This document shows, piece after piece, positions 1 through 8,177 of a DNA stretch of 64,000 nucleotides. The position numbers and the translations under genes are program-made. The notes under the pieces were generated by a model, which was not told where the DNA came from, made no database searches, and worked only from the letters and a program-made list of their open reading frames with translations. This DNA comes from Fulvimarina manganoxydans (lineage in GTDB: Bacteria; Pseudomonadota; Alphaproteobacteria; Rhizobiales; Rhizobiaceae): the NCBI RefSeq assembly GCF_900176465.1, contig NZ_FWXR01000023.1:17402-81401 (forward strand). The letters are read 5' to 3'. Position 1 is the stretch's first letter. Every line of letters starts with the position of its first letter.

Positions 1-2
1 AC

Positions 3-287
3 GCGATCGTGGCACGCATCAAGACCGAATATCCAAAGGCCGCCGCGACAATCATTTCCATTATCGAAGATGATCGCGGCCTAGCGGCTGCGCTTTCTAA
101 AATCAATGATCGCGCCTACGCCGGAGACCTATCTAAATATGGATTAGGACTTATCAAAACTCCGTCGGATTTTGTTTGGGGCGACCAGTACCTTCCAAAC
201 GTCTTCTTCGATGGCCACACTTCCTTGCTTCCCACCGATAGCACGCCCGCGGTTGGTATTGCTGCACGTATGCCGAGGAACTACTAA
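3..287 (+). CDS. Phage protein, C-terminal part (5' end outside window)
   Basis: The frame is open from the first bases, so the gene probably starts left of the window; a GTG at 9 is the first visible start but has no convincing ribosome site. About 94 residues are seen. They resemble no family I can name. The stop overlaps the next start as TAATG, which indicates translational coupling to the prohead protease gene and makes a phage structural role likely. It could be the end of a portal or head protein, but nothing in the residues proves it. Confidence 0.5.
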   Translation, partial: AIVARIKTEYPKAAATIISIIEDDRGLAAALSKINDRAYAGDLSKYGLGLIKTPSDFVWGDQYLPNVFFDGHTSLLPTDSTPAVGIAARMPRNY

Positions 288-1156
288 TGACCACCACCGA
301 ACGCGTCCCCGCCCCGAAGTTTGGGCGGGCGGCGTCTATTAGCCCGGCTTCGTACGACGAAGCGGAAAACAGCGTCGAAGTCATCTGGACGACGGGCGCT
401 TCGGTGCGCCGTCGCGACTGGCGCACGGGCAATTATTACAACGAAATCTTGGACGTTTCGCCCGGTGCGGTGCGGCTTGAACGCCTGAACGGCGGCGCGC
501 CGTTGCTTGATACGCATCAGGATAGCGAATGTCGGAATGTTATCGGCACGGTGGTGCCGGGCAGCGCGGTGCTGCGCGATGGCAAGGGCTACGCGCGTGT
601 GGCGCTGTCCCCGGCGCCGGACGACGCAAGCGTAGTGGGCAAAATCCGGGCCGGCATCATCCGCAACATTAGCGTGGGCTACGTCATCCATGCCGTCGAA
701 AAGACGGTGAAGGACGACGGCAGCGACGAAGATTGGCGGGTTGTTGATTGGGAGCCGCACGAAATCAGTGCGGTGCCTATCCCCGCCGATGCCGGCAGTC
801 ATATCCGTGGCGCCGATAATGATGGTGGTTCGGTGGTGGTTATCACCGACCCGATCGCCGCGGCATGCCGCGCGCGAATGCAGGCTTTGCAGAACGCTTT
901 ACCGGCGATCGACATCGTCCCGATGGGCGCCGACACAATGATTGCACGCGCCCGCGCCTTCGGTGCCGATCCCGAGCGTATCCCCGACACGATGGCGCGC
1001 ATCTTGGAAACCGCCCTAGCCGCGGTTGCGGAAGCGGGTGGCGATCCGATCGAAGCGGCAAATCTTGCCTACGGCGCATTGCCGCGGACCCTCGACTTTG
1101 GCGCGAACGAACGCGGCGCGGCGTACGGCGCGGCTTTCGTATTGGCGGCGCGATAA
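287..1156 (+). CDS. HK97-type prohead serine protease
   Basis: A 289-residue protein whose first 190 residues look like a caudovirus prohead protease, the enzyme that trims scaffold and capsid during head maturation. Visible family hallmarks are GAPLLDTHQ, carrying the probable catalytic His near residue 75, the segment IRNISVGYVI with the probable catalytic Ser near 128, and WEPHEISAVPIPAD. After about residue 185 comes a 100-residue mostly helical tail that I cannot assign; it could be a scaffold-like extension. The start overlaps the previous stop. Oddly, the next gene is a tail gene and not a capsid gene. Family assignment is fairly sure, activity is inferred. Confidence 0.8.
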   Translation: MTTTERVPAPKFGRAASISPASYDEAENSVEVIWTTGASVRRRDWRTGNYYNEILDVSPGAVRLERLNGGAPLLDTHQDSECRNVIGTVVPGSAVLRDGKGYARVALSPAPDDASVVGKIRAGIIRNISVGYVIHAVEKTVKDDGSDEDWRVVDWEPHEISAVPIPADAGSHIRGADNDGGSVVVITDPIAAACRARMQALQNALPAIDIVPMGADTMIARARAFGADPERIPDTMARILETALAAVAEAGGDPIEAANLAYGALPRTLDFGANERGAAYGAAFVLAAR

Positions 1157-1180
1157 CGGATTGCTGGCGGGAAAGTGGGG

Positions 1181-1603
1181 ATGACGATGGACATCGTGAG
1201 ACAAGCAGATGACGAATGGGAAGAGCGCGAGGAGATATTCGAGCGCCTTCGACAGATAGCGGATGAGGCACCGGCGCTAGAGACGCCGGCCACGGCCGCG
1301 GCCACGCCAGAACCCACGCCAACACCGGCAACGCCCAGGATCGTGGTGACCTATGCTGGGCGACCCGCGCCCTTCATTGTTCACTTGGAAAATCCGCTGA
1401 TTGTCGACGGCAAAGTCGTCGAAACCATTGCAATCCAGCCGCCGGCTTTCGGTGACACGCAAGCGGTGCGGGCACGTGTGATGACGCGACATGAAATGAT
1501 CGCCAAACAGGCCGGCATCGACGCGCAGGTGTTGGACGCCCTGCGCTCGCCCGATGACGAGCGCGTCGTTGGCGCCGCCCTTCTGATGGCGCAGGAGGCA
1601 TAA
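1181..1603 (+). CDS. Phage tail assembly protein (tape measure chaperone type)
   Basis: A 140-residue protein placed directly before the tape measure gene, where contractile-tail phages encode their tail assembly chaperone. The core, from about residue 50, reads RIVVTYAGRPAPFIVHLENP and continues with a hydrophobic and acidic pattern typical of Mu gp41-like tail assembly proteins. Residues 25-48 are a low-complexity Ala/Thr/Pro linker. I took the ATG at 1181 and not the GTG six bases upstream; either is possible. No slippery frameshift site producing a longer form was evident, but I did not search systematically. Confidence 0.65.
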   Translation: MTMDIVRQADDEWEEREEIFERLRQIADEAPALETPATAAATPEPTPTPATPRIVVTYAGRPAPFIVHLENPLIVDGKVVETIAIQPPAFGDTQAVRARVMTRHEMIAKQAGIDAQVLDALRSPDDERVVGAALLMAQEA

Positions 1604-1606
1604 GCA

Positions 1607-3985
1607 ATGGCGCGCCTGAAATCGGAACTGCTTCTGACGCTGAAGGACCACGTCACCGGCCCGGCGCGCGGCGTCGAAGGGTCGATGGCGCGTCTTCGTC
1701 GAAATGCGCGCATGGCCGAAATGGGCTTCAATCGGAGCCATTCGGCCGTCGACCGCCTCGGCGGTGGATTAGCCTATTTGGGGCGTGGCGCCGTAGCGGC
1801 CGCCGCGCCCTTGGCCGCCGGCCTTGGCGCCCATGCCGCCACGCGCGAAGCGATCGACTTCGAGTCGGCGCTGTCGGGCATCCAGCAAAAAGCCGGGGCA
1901 ACCGACGCCGAGATGCAGAACGTCCGGCGGCAGATCGCCGGGCTCGCCGATGACAAAACGCTTGGCGCCTCGCTCGACGACATCGTGGGCGGCTTTGAGC
2001 GCGCGGCCGCCGCCGGTGTGCCAATCAACGAACTTGGTCAATTCGTCCGGGTCGTCGCAAAGGCGGCGCCGGCGTTGGACATGACCGGCGAAGCGCTGGG
2101 CAACACACTTTCACAGCTTGAAGGCGCTTCGCTTATCACGCGGGACGGCTCGCAGCGCTTCCTCGACTTGGTCAACGCCCTCGAAGATGCCGGCACGTCG
2201 AACGCTTCCGACATTCTCGACTTCATGAAAAGGGCCGGCGCGGGCGCCAAGATTATGGGCTTCGCTGCGGAAGAGACCGCCGCCCTTGGCGGTGCGATGG
2301 TCGATCTTGGCATCAACAGCGCCGAGGCCGGAACGGCCGTCAACGCAATCACGACGAAGCTGACGTCGCCCAAAGGGCTCTCAAAGAAGGGGCAAGCGGC
2401 GCTGAAGGGTCTGTACGGCTCGACGGAAGCTTGGACGGAGCTTGTCCAAGAAGACACCGACGCCGCCTTCGTGGACCTTCTAGAGCGGATGCGGGACCTG
2501 GACGACGAGGCGCGCGGACAGGTAGCGCTCGATATATTCGGCCTGGAACATGCCGATATCGTTCAACGCCTCATCGAAGGGCTGGACAAGATCAAGGACC
2601 GGCTGCGTCTGGCGAAAGACGAAAGCCAATGGCTCGGCAATCTGGATCGCACCGCCGCCCTGAAGATGAAGACGACGGAGGCCCAATTAGGGGTGATCCA
2701 GCGGCGCCTTCAAATGCTGGCAATCAACGCCGGCGACATTGCGCTGCCCGGCATCAATGCGGCCCTGGAAGCTGCCAATGGTCTGTTCGATACGTGGGAT
2801 CGGATGGGCAACCCCTTCGAGCATTTGCAGGCCGGCGCCGAGGGCTTCGCTCAAGGGCTCGGTTTTGAGAACCTGAATTCGATGCTCGACAAGATAAGCA
2901 CGAAATTCTCGGCGATCCTCGGCATCGGCGACGGGCAACAGAACAACCTCACCCAGACGATGCAAGGATGGCGCACACTTGGCGAAGACCTGCGCGGCAT
3001 CTTCGAGACGCTGGAAAAGGAGGTGACCCACGTCGAGCTGGGCCTGCTTCGCGTCCTTGAAGTCGGATACCGGGCCAACTTCCTCAAAGGCCTCTTCAAG
3101 ACCGACGACGAGCAGAAGGCGTATCTCGACTACCTGGACAAGCGCCAAGCGGAGCTTGTTGATCGTATCGGCGAAATTCGACGCTCGCAGGAAGGCCGGC
3201 GCGTCGTCGATGAAGCGGAAGCGAAAGCGCTGCTGCCGTCGCGGGCGGAGGCCGACCGCGCGTCCATGGATACGGCTCGCCAATTCGGGATGCTGCCAAA
3301 GGCGCCGGAAGCCTCCACGGCGACGGTCGCGCCAACCGCATCCCCGGCACGCTTCCGGCCAACGCTGCCCGACCGGCGGTTCTCGGCAACGGAAAGCGTG
3401 GGCATCGCGCTGCGGCCGGCTGATCGGCCTGGCCCGGCCCCCGTCGTGCCGCCGGCCACCACGTCGGCACCGGCGGCGCCCGTTGCGCCGGTGGAAGTGC
3501 CGGTCGCGCCGAAAATCGACCGCGCCGCGCTGGAAGCGCAAATCCGCGAAATCGACCAGCGGTTGGGTGAGCTTTCGTCAGCCGCGCGCGAGATCAAGTC
3601 CTATGGGGCAGCTAGTGGTGCGGCGACGTCGATGGGTCAGATCGCCGACGAAATGCAGCGGCTGATGCAGCGCCGCGACGAATTGGACGCGAAGTTGCAA
3701 ACGCCATTGGCGTCTATATCCGTGCCGCCGGTGGACACGGGCGAAATGGACATGGCGCAGGCCAAGGCCACACAGACGGGTGGCGCCATTGCGGCGGCGC
3801 TAAGCGTCACGGCACGGCCCGTGGTGCAGACGGACAGCATCGCGTCGGCGCTAAGCCAGGTCCGGGCGCTGGCCGCCGAATTGCAACGGTTGCCGGGCTT
3901 AGCGGGCAACGCCGCGGACGCGGTGCGCGTGGCCCGCGCCGACTATAGCGGCTTACACGCCGACCTTTCACGCGCAGGTGAGTAA
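1607..3985 (+). CDS. Phage tail tape measure protein
   Basis: A 792-residue protein that sets tail length and forms the core of the growing tail tube. The N-terminal third holds a TP901-like core: a Gly/Ala hydrophobic stretch near residues 50-85, then EAIDFESALSGIQQKAGATD and a helical region. Later parts contain coiled-coil segments rich in Leu, Glu and Arg (about 300-360, 640-690) and a Pro/Ala/Val-rich linker (about 565-640). The ribosome site AGGAGG lies 8 bases before the ATG, inside the end of the previous gene. The stop overlaps the region of the late control D start. Length is moderate, suggesting a fairly short tail. Confidence 0.85.
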   Translation: MARLKSELLLTLKDHVTGPARGVEGSMARLRRNARMAEMGFNRSHSAVDRLGGGLAYLGRGAVAAAAPLAAGLGAHAATREAIDFESALSGIQQKAGATDAEMQNVRRQIAGLADDKTLGASLDDIVGGFERAAAAGVPINELGQFVRVVAKAAPALDMTGEALGNTLSQLEGASLITRDGSQRFLDLVNALEDAGTSNASDILDFMKRAGAGAKIMGFAAEETAALGGAMVDLGINSAEAGTAVNAITTKLTSPKGLSKKGQAALKGLYGSTEAWTELVQEDTDAAFVDLLERMRDLDDEARGQVALDIFGLEHADIVQRLIEGLDKIKDRLRLAKDESQWLGNLDRTAALKMKTTEAQLGVIQRRLQMLAINAGDIALPGINAALEAANGLFDTWDRMGNPFEHLQAGAEGFAQGLGFENLNSMLDKISTKFSAILGIGDGQQNNLTQTMQGWRTLGEDLRGIFETLEKEVTHVELGLLRVLEVGYRANFLKGLFKTDDEQKAYLDYLDKRQAELVDRIGEIRRSQEGRRVVDEAEAKALLPSRAEADRASMDTARQFGMLPKAPEASTATVAPTASPARFRPTLPDRRFSATESVGIALRPADRPGPAPVVPPATTSAPAAPVAPVEVPVAPKIDRAALEAQIREIDQRLGELSSAAREIKSYGAASGAATSMGQIADEMQRLMQRRDELDAKLQTPLASISVPPVDTGEMDMAQAKATQTGGAIAAALSVTARPVVQTDSIASALSQVRALAAELQRLPGLAGNAADAVRVARADYSGLHADLSRAGE

Positions 3986-3986
3986 A

Positions 3987-5012
3987 ATGGCTTGGAAAAC
4001 TGAATGGGCCGTCATGGTCAACGGCACCGATGTGTCGTCAAACATGCGCCCATACCTGATGTCGGTGGAAGTGCAGGACAAGGACGGCACGGCCAGCGAC
4101 ACCTGCGCGCTGGCATTCGACGACAGCGATGGGCAATGCGCTTTACCGGCGCGTGACGCCATCGTTGAAGTCTACTTGGACGGCGCGCCCATCTTTGAAG
4201 GCAAGGTGGATAGCACCCCTTGGCGCTTCTCGCGCGGCGGTGGGAGGGTCTTGTCCATCAGCGCCAAAGGCTTCGACACGCGCGGCAAGGCGAAGGCGGG
4301 CCAGCAATGGCACTTGGACGACGCCACGCTTGAAGATGCTTTGGGGAAGGCGGCCGAGAAGGCGGGCTTTAGCGTGGTCGTCGACCCGGCGTTTGCCGCC
4401 ATCAAACGAACATACTGGGCGCCCGACGGTGCGTCGTTTCTGGCATGGGGCGAGAAATTGGCCCGCGCACACGGCGCGACGTTCAAGATGCGCGGCACGC
4501 AAGCCGTGTTCGCGAAGCGCGGCAACGGCGCGGCCGTAACGGGCGCCGCCCTGCCGGTTGTCGTCGGCATTGTCGGGCAAAACGTCATTTCGGTGGACCT
4601 CGACCCCACCAAGGGGCGACCCGTCTTCAAGCAAAAGCGTGTCCGATATTTCGACCGCGCCAAAGCGCAATTTATGGAAAAGGTGGTCGATATCGAGGCA
4701 GTCGATGTGTCCGACGCCGTTGATACACAGCGCTGGCTGGCCGCCGACGAGGACCATGCGCAGGCAATGGCCGAAGGCCAAAAGTCGGATGCCGAGCGCG
4801 AGGCGGCGGTGGGCAGCGTAGGGCTTACGCTGATGGTCACCGCACAGGCCGAAGGGACATTCGTATTGGCAGGCGCACGCCCCGGCATTGACGGCACGTA
4901 CCGCATTACCGGCGTCACGCACCGTGCCGACCGCGGCGGCGGGGCAACCACCGTGCTGCAGCTGGCGCAGCCGCAAGGCGAAGTCGGCAAGGACAGCCGG
5001 GTGGCGGCTTAA
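3987..5012 (+). CDS. Phage late control D family protein (tail hub)
   Basis: A 341-residue protein similar to the gpD/gp27-like hub of Mu- and P2-like tails, which joins the tube to the baseplate. Recognisable parts are the N-terminal beta-rich region, the phrase SISAKGFDTRGK, a middle helical piece with WAPDGASFLAWGEKLARAHG, and the C-terminal IDGTYRITGVTHRADRGGG. It directly follows the tape measure gene, as expected. I chose the ATG at 3987 with AGGTGAG just upstream; the GTG at 3978 is an alternative. Usual next genes (baseplate, fibres, lysis) are missing: the sequence switches to the unrelated three-gene cassette. Confidence 0.8.
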   Translation: MAWKTEWAVMVNGTDVSSNMRPYLMSVEVQDKDGTASDTCALAFDDSDGQCALPARDAIVEVYLDGAPIFEGKVDSTPWRFSRGGGRVLSISAKGFDTRGKAKAGQQWHLDDATLEDALGKAAEKAGFSVVVDPAFAAIKRTYWAPDGASFLAWGEKLARAHGATFKMRGTQAVFAKRGNGAAVTGAALPVVVGIVGQNVISVDLDPTKGRPVFKQKRVRYFDRAKAQFMEKVVDIEAVDVSDAVDTQRWLAADEDHAQAMAEGQKSDAEREAAVGSVGLTLMVTAQAEGTFVLAGARPGIDGTYRITGVTHRADRGGGATTVLQLAQPQGEVGKDSRVAA

Positions 5013-5064
5013 GGCCTCACCATTTCGCTTTGAGTCGAAAGCAGGTCAGTGTAATGCGAGCCCA

Positions 5065-5082
5065 AAACTGCATAAGCAGTTT
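5065..5082. promoter_or_regulatory. Inverted repeat upstream of the cassette
   Basis: AAACTGC, a four-base ATAA loop, then GCAGTTT: a perfect 7-bp dyad in the gap between the late control D gene and the three-gene cassette. It could be an operator for the cassette or a weak terminator stem; there is no T-run after it. Confidence 0.4.
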
Positions 5083-5188
5083 CGATCTAGGTCCGCGACC
5101 CTACCTATACGCCTACTTAATCCACAATGGGCTATTGCGGATGAAGGCGCATTGGATTCAACTGCAATCGGGGAAACAGGAGGCGAAC

Positions 5189-5593
5189 ATGGTGCCGAAC
5201 GCAACATTCGCGACTAAAACACAACTCAGTGAAATGGCTCTTGAAGCGGCGATCGAGCTTGAGCGCCCGCGTCAGCGTGGGCCTCACTTTGACAAGTTGG
5301 GTGAGTTTCTTGAAACGATCCACCGTCAATTAGCCGAAGAAGATGGGTCTGTTTTCCTGCGCGAAGAGGGTTTTTACAACGCTTATCGATACGCATTGTC
5401 CGCAGACGGTGCAAATGTGCATGCCGATCGGAAGACCGTATTGCAGAAGCTCATTCAACTCACGCAGGAGGATATAAGAGGTGACAGCCCCTCTTTGAAC
5501 GATCTTAAGTCCTTCTGCTTGCATGTCCATGAAGCACTTGCTACCGATCTGTTAGAGGAGCATGAAGGATTCATACTTTCAGATGGACGTTGA
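5189..5593 (+). CDS. Unknown protein, first gene of the protease/deaminase cassette
   Basis: A 134-residue, mostly helical, acidic protein with no motif I recognise. The frame is open further upstream, but the ATG at 5189 is preceded at the right distance by a strong AGGAGG (5178-5183), so I start there. Its 3' end overlaps the start of the metalloprotease gene by 32 bases, which argues for one transcript and coupled translation. Base composition is closer to neutral GC than the phage tail genes. It might be a specificity, substrate or inhibitor partner for the protease, but that is a guess from position only. Confidence 0.65.
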   Translation: MVPNATFATKTQLSEMALEAAIELERPRQRGPHFDKLGEFLETIHRQLAEEDGSVFLREEGFYNAYRYALSADGANVHADRKTVLQKLIQLTQEDIRGDSPSLNDLKSFCLHVHEALATDLLEEHEGFILSDGR

Positions 5594-6818
5594 TCAGAAT
5601 CTTAACATTACATTTGTCGAGACAAAGTTAGTTCGCCTTAAGGGGAGGATCAACGAACTCCTCGAGGAGTCACTTCCGTATTCAGATAGTAAATCCGCGG
5701 CCGAAACACTTTTAGCTCGTGTCGATAGACAAATAGCGCGAGCACGTGATTCGCATGGATTTAGCCCTGCATTGCGAGAACAAGTAGGCCTGCAGGCCCT
5801 ACTTCTTTTACAGCGCGTGACGCACATCTTAGGAATACTATCTCGATCAAGTGTGACGAGAAATGCACTTGAGCTATACGAGCCGTTCCGGATAATTTGC
5901 ACAAAGTTTTTCAAAATTGATGTTTCAATTATACTTTCTTCCGAATGGAATTTCATTCCATTTACCTATCCTATGGTGCTTGACGATCTGCCAAATTGTA
6001 TAATTATTGGTCTTCCCGCATCTGAGTCAGATAATATACTAATTTTCCCCGCGGCCGCTCATGAACTTGGGCATACTCTTTGGTTGCATAATCAGCTTGG
6101 TTCGGTGTACGCGCAGCGAATCAGAATCGAGGCTGAAGCGATAGTCACAGCCGATGCTAACGCGGTGTCCGCTAGCTTTCCCGTATTGCCCGACAATGAT
6201 CTCTTTCGCAAAGCAGCATCTGAGCAACTTGTTTCGGAAGTTGCGCATTTCGCAATGAAGCAAATTGAAGAGATGTTTTGTGACTACATTGGTCTCTTTA
6301 TGTTTGGCCGAAGTTATTTGCTCGCATTCGAATACCTAATCGCGCCTGGATTAAAGGATAGAACCGTTGGCACTTACCCAACGACCTATGATCGTGCGAA
6401 AATGCTGAATGAAGAGGCGGCAAATCATGATTGCTCAATCGTCGACTACGAGAACCATTTTGTAAGGAAGCAGAATATCAATCCCATTAACGAATTTAAA
6501 TACAAAGCAGCGGATCGATTGCGGAATCAGTTCATTCCCGATATTATCCGTACTGCTCACGATATTATAAGCGACGCCGGAATATCGATTCCAAACAGCG
6601 AGAAAGTGGAGGCGGCAAAGAAATTCTTTGCTGTCGGCATGCCTGTTTCTAATGGGTTTTCAATTGGTGAAATGGTGTCAGCCGCTTGGGCACTCTTCAA
6701 CGATATGGAATTTACGCCACTAACCGGCTCAATGCACGATAAAACGAATCACCTCTCGGACCTCGTTTTTAAATCAGTTGAAGTACAAGAATTCCAGGGG
6801 TGGCGAAAAGATGCTTAG
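5562..6818 (+). CDS. HELGH zinc metalloprotease-like protein
   Basis: A 418-residue protein with HELGH at residues 167-171, the zinc-binding and catalytic signature of gluzincin peptidases. About 65 residues later comes EEMFCDYIG (236-244), whose Glu is a likely third zinc ligand. No signal peptide or membrane segment is evident, so it should act in the cytoplasm. The N-terminal 160 residues are helical and unlike known peptidases I can recall. The gene is clearly AT-richer than its phage neighbours, a sign of transfer. It overlaps the gene before (32 bases) and after (8 bases, ATGCTTAG). A start at 5583 is also possible. Peptidase fold is likely; substrate unknown. Confidence 0.75.
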   Translation: MKDSYFQMDVDQNLNITFVETKLVRLKGRINELLEESLPYSDSKSAAETLLARVDRQIARARDSHGFSPALREQVGLQALLLLQRVTHILGILSRSSVTRNALELYEPFRIICTKFFKIDVSIILSSEWNFIPFTYPMVLDDLPNCIIIGLPASESDNILIFPAAAHELGHTLWLHNQLGSVYAQRIRIEAEAIVTADANAVSASFPVLPDNDLFRKAASEQLVSEVAHFAMKQIEEMFCDYIGLFMFGRSYLLAFEYLIAPGLKDRTVGTYPTTYDRAKMLNEEAANHDCSIVDYENHFVRKQNINPINEFKYKAADRLRNQFIPDIIRTAHDIISDAGISIPNSEKVEAAKKFFAVGMPVSNGFSIGEMVSAAWALFNDMEFTPLTGSMHDKTNHLSDLVFKSVEVQEFQGWRKDA

Positions 6819-7422
6819 CAAATCCGAAATTATCAAGCTCATTAAAAAAGGCGAAACAGACCCTTCTGAGGGAATCGGAGTAGTGCCTTCACCACTGTCA
6901 TCCGAGCAAGCACAAATTGGTCCCGGGTCACTTGATCTACGCCTCGGCCGTTGGTTTCTTGTCCTACAGCAATCAAAGCGAAGCGTCATCGATCTCCGTG
7001 AACAATCGAACGCGGAGACTGGCGACCGTGACGGGAAGTACTATTATGTACCCTTTGGCGCAAAATTTGTAATTCATCCCAACAGGTTTGTACTCGGCGT
7101 AACGCTTGAGTGGCTTCGAATGCCCAAAACCGTTGGTGGATACATCCTTGGCAAGTCATCTCTGGGCCGGCGCGGTCTGATTATCGAGACTGCAGCTGGT
7201 ATACAGCCAGGCTTTTCTGGTTGTCTAACTCTGGAGCTTTTCAACTGCGGCGAAGTACCTATCAGCATCGAGCCGGGCATGCTGATAAGCCAAGTCTTTT
7301 TCCACAAAGTCGACGGTGAACCCATGCTCGCAGACTCCCACCATCACGGGCGCAGAAGGCCAGTGTTTGGCGTTTACAGGTATGACACCAAGGCGAAGGC
7401 CCAGCCTGCGTCTCTAATTTAG
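6811..7422 (+). CDS. dCTP deaminase / dUTPase family protein
   Basis: A 203-residue protein of the trimeric Dcd/dUTPase fold, which removes the amino group from dCTP or hydrolyses dUTP. Visible hallmarks: IGPGSLDLRLG (36-46), GKSSLGRRGL (114-123, matching the nucleotide-binding Ser and Arg loop), and LELFN (141-145) holding the presumed catalytic Glu142. The usual DPG of the family reads QPG here (132-134), so substrate choice may differ. The ATG overlaps the protease stop as ATGCTTAG. Dcd enzymes are known both in pyrimidine synthesis and in anti-phage dNTP depletion; the phage location and partners fit the second or a phage nucleotide-control role. Confidence 0.8.
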   Translation: MLSKSEIIKLIKKGETDPSEGIGVVPSPLSSEQAQIGPGSLDLRLGRWFLVLQQSKRSVIDLREQSNAETGDRDGKYYYVPFGAKFVIHPNRFVLGVTLEWLRMPKTVGGYILGKSSLGRRGLIIETAAGIQPGFSGCLTLELFNCGEVPISIEPGMLISQVFFHKVDGEPMLADSHHHGRRRPVFGVYRYDTKAKAQPASLI

Positions 7423-7443
7423 CAACCTGATAGCGTACCGCCC

Positions 7444-7749
7444 CTAACGCATAATCTGCGCCAGTTCTTTCTGTGCTTCGGCGCGCCGGGCGTCAATGAA
7501 GGCGGCCAGGTCGTCGATGTGGACGCCCAGCGCCGCCTTTTGGCTATCGTCGGCCCGCAACACGGGTAGGGGGAAGTCGCCGGCTAGCAAGCGCCGTTTG
7601 AAGACGTCGCGGGACAGATGGGCGAACAGGCTTTCGCGCACCGCTTCAAGCGGCACGACGGCCGCACCGTGTTGCGCCAGCAACGCCGTAACGGTCGTGC
7701 TTGGCGGCGTGTCTGGCGCGGGTGATGCCGGGCGGGCTGGTCTAGGCAT
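7444..7749 (-). CDS. PrtN-like pyocin/phage activator protein
   Basis: A 101-residue protein. After a Pro-rich leader of about 20 residues, the body matches the PrtN pattern: TALLAQHGAAVVPLEAV, a middle KRRLLAGDFPLPVLR, and DDSQKAALGVHIDDLAAFID. PrtN of Pseudomonas switches on R- and F-pyocin genes after RecA-dependent loss of PrtR; homologues also occur in prophages as activators. The ATG at 7749 was chosen because AAGGA precedes it; a longer open frame to 7896 lacks support. It faces the cassette tail to tail, 21 bases apart, and probably activates phage genes. Confidence 0.7.
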   Translation of the reverse strand: MPRPARPASPAPDTPPSTTVTALLAQHGAAVVPLEAVRESLFAHLSRDVFKRRLLAGDFPLPVLRADDSQKAALGVHIDDLAAFIDARRAEAQKELAQIMR

Positions 7750-7808
7750 GGGTGGGGTCCTTACGTCGTGGGATGGGGCGGCACGCAATGGCCACCCCCA
7801 ATTTGTCA

Positions 7809-8177
7809 TTAGGCCGCATGCTTGCGCGGCGTGGCGTCCCCATTGGGTCCGAAATAATATTCGAATTGTTTGGCGTCGATACCGCCCGCCGTGCACAGAT
7901 AGTCGCGCAGGCTTTCAACGAGCCGTTCGATCATCGCGCGATCTTCGCTGTCTGGGTCGTCCGCAACACGTTCAACGGCACCATAAAGGGCGCCCAATTG
8001 GAACAACGCTGTATGTGCGTCGGAGGCGGTGTGCGTGCTGATCTCTTCTTCCAGCAGCGTGAGACGATCGCAGGCGGCGGCGCAGCTGGTGAAGTCACGG
8101 CGCGCGTCGGCGGCGCGCCAGGCAGCAAGCGTAACAGTCGCGAACTCAGTTATGAGGCGGGGGGTAATGTTTTGCAT
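7809..8177 (-). CDS. Small unknown phage protein
   Basis: A 122-residue, probably helical protein without a recognised domain. It lies upstream of the PrtN-like gene on the same strand with a 59-base gap and may be co-transcribed with it. A GAGAGAAA-like ribosome site precedes the ATG. Its place between an activator and the prophage edge fits an early or regulatory phage gene. Confidence 0.55.
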   Translation of the reverse strand: MQNITPRLITEFATVTLAAWRAADARRDFTSCAAACDRLTLLEEEISTHTASDAHTALFQLGALYGAVERVADDPDSEDRAMIERLVESLRDYLCTAGGIDAKQFEYYFGPNGDATPRKHAA

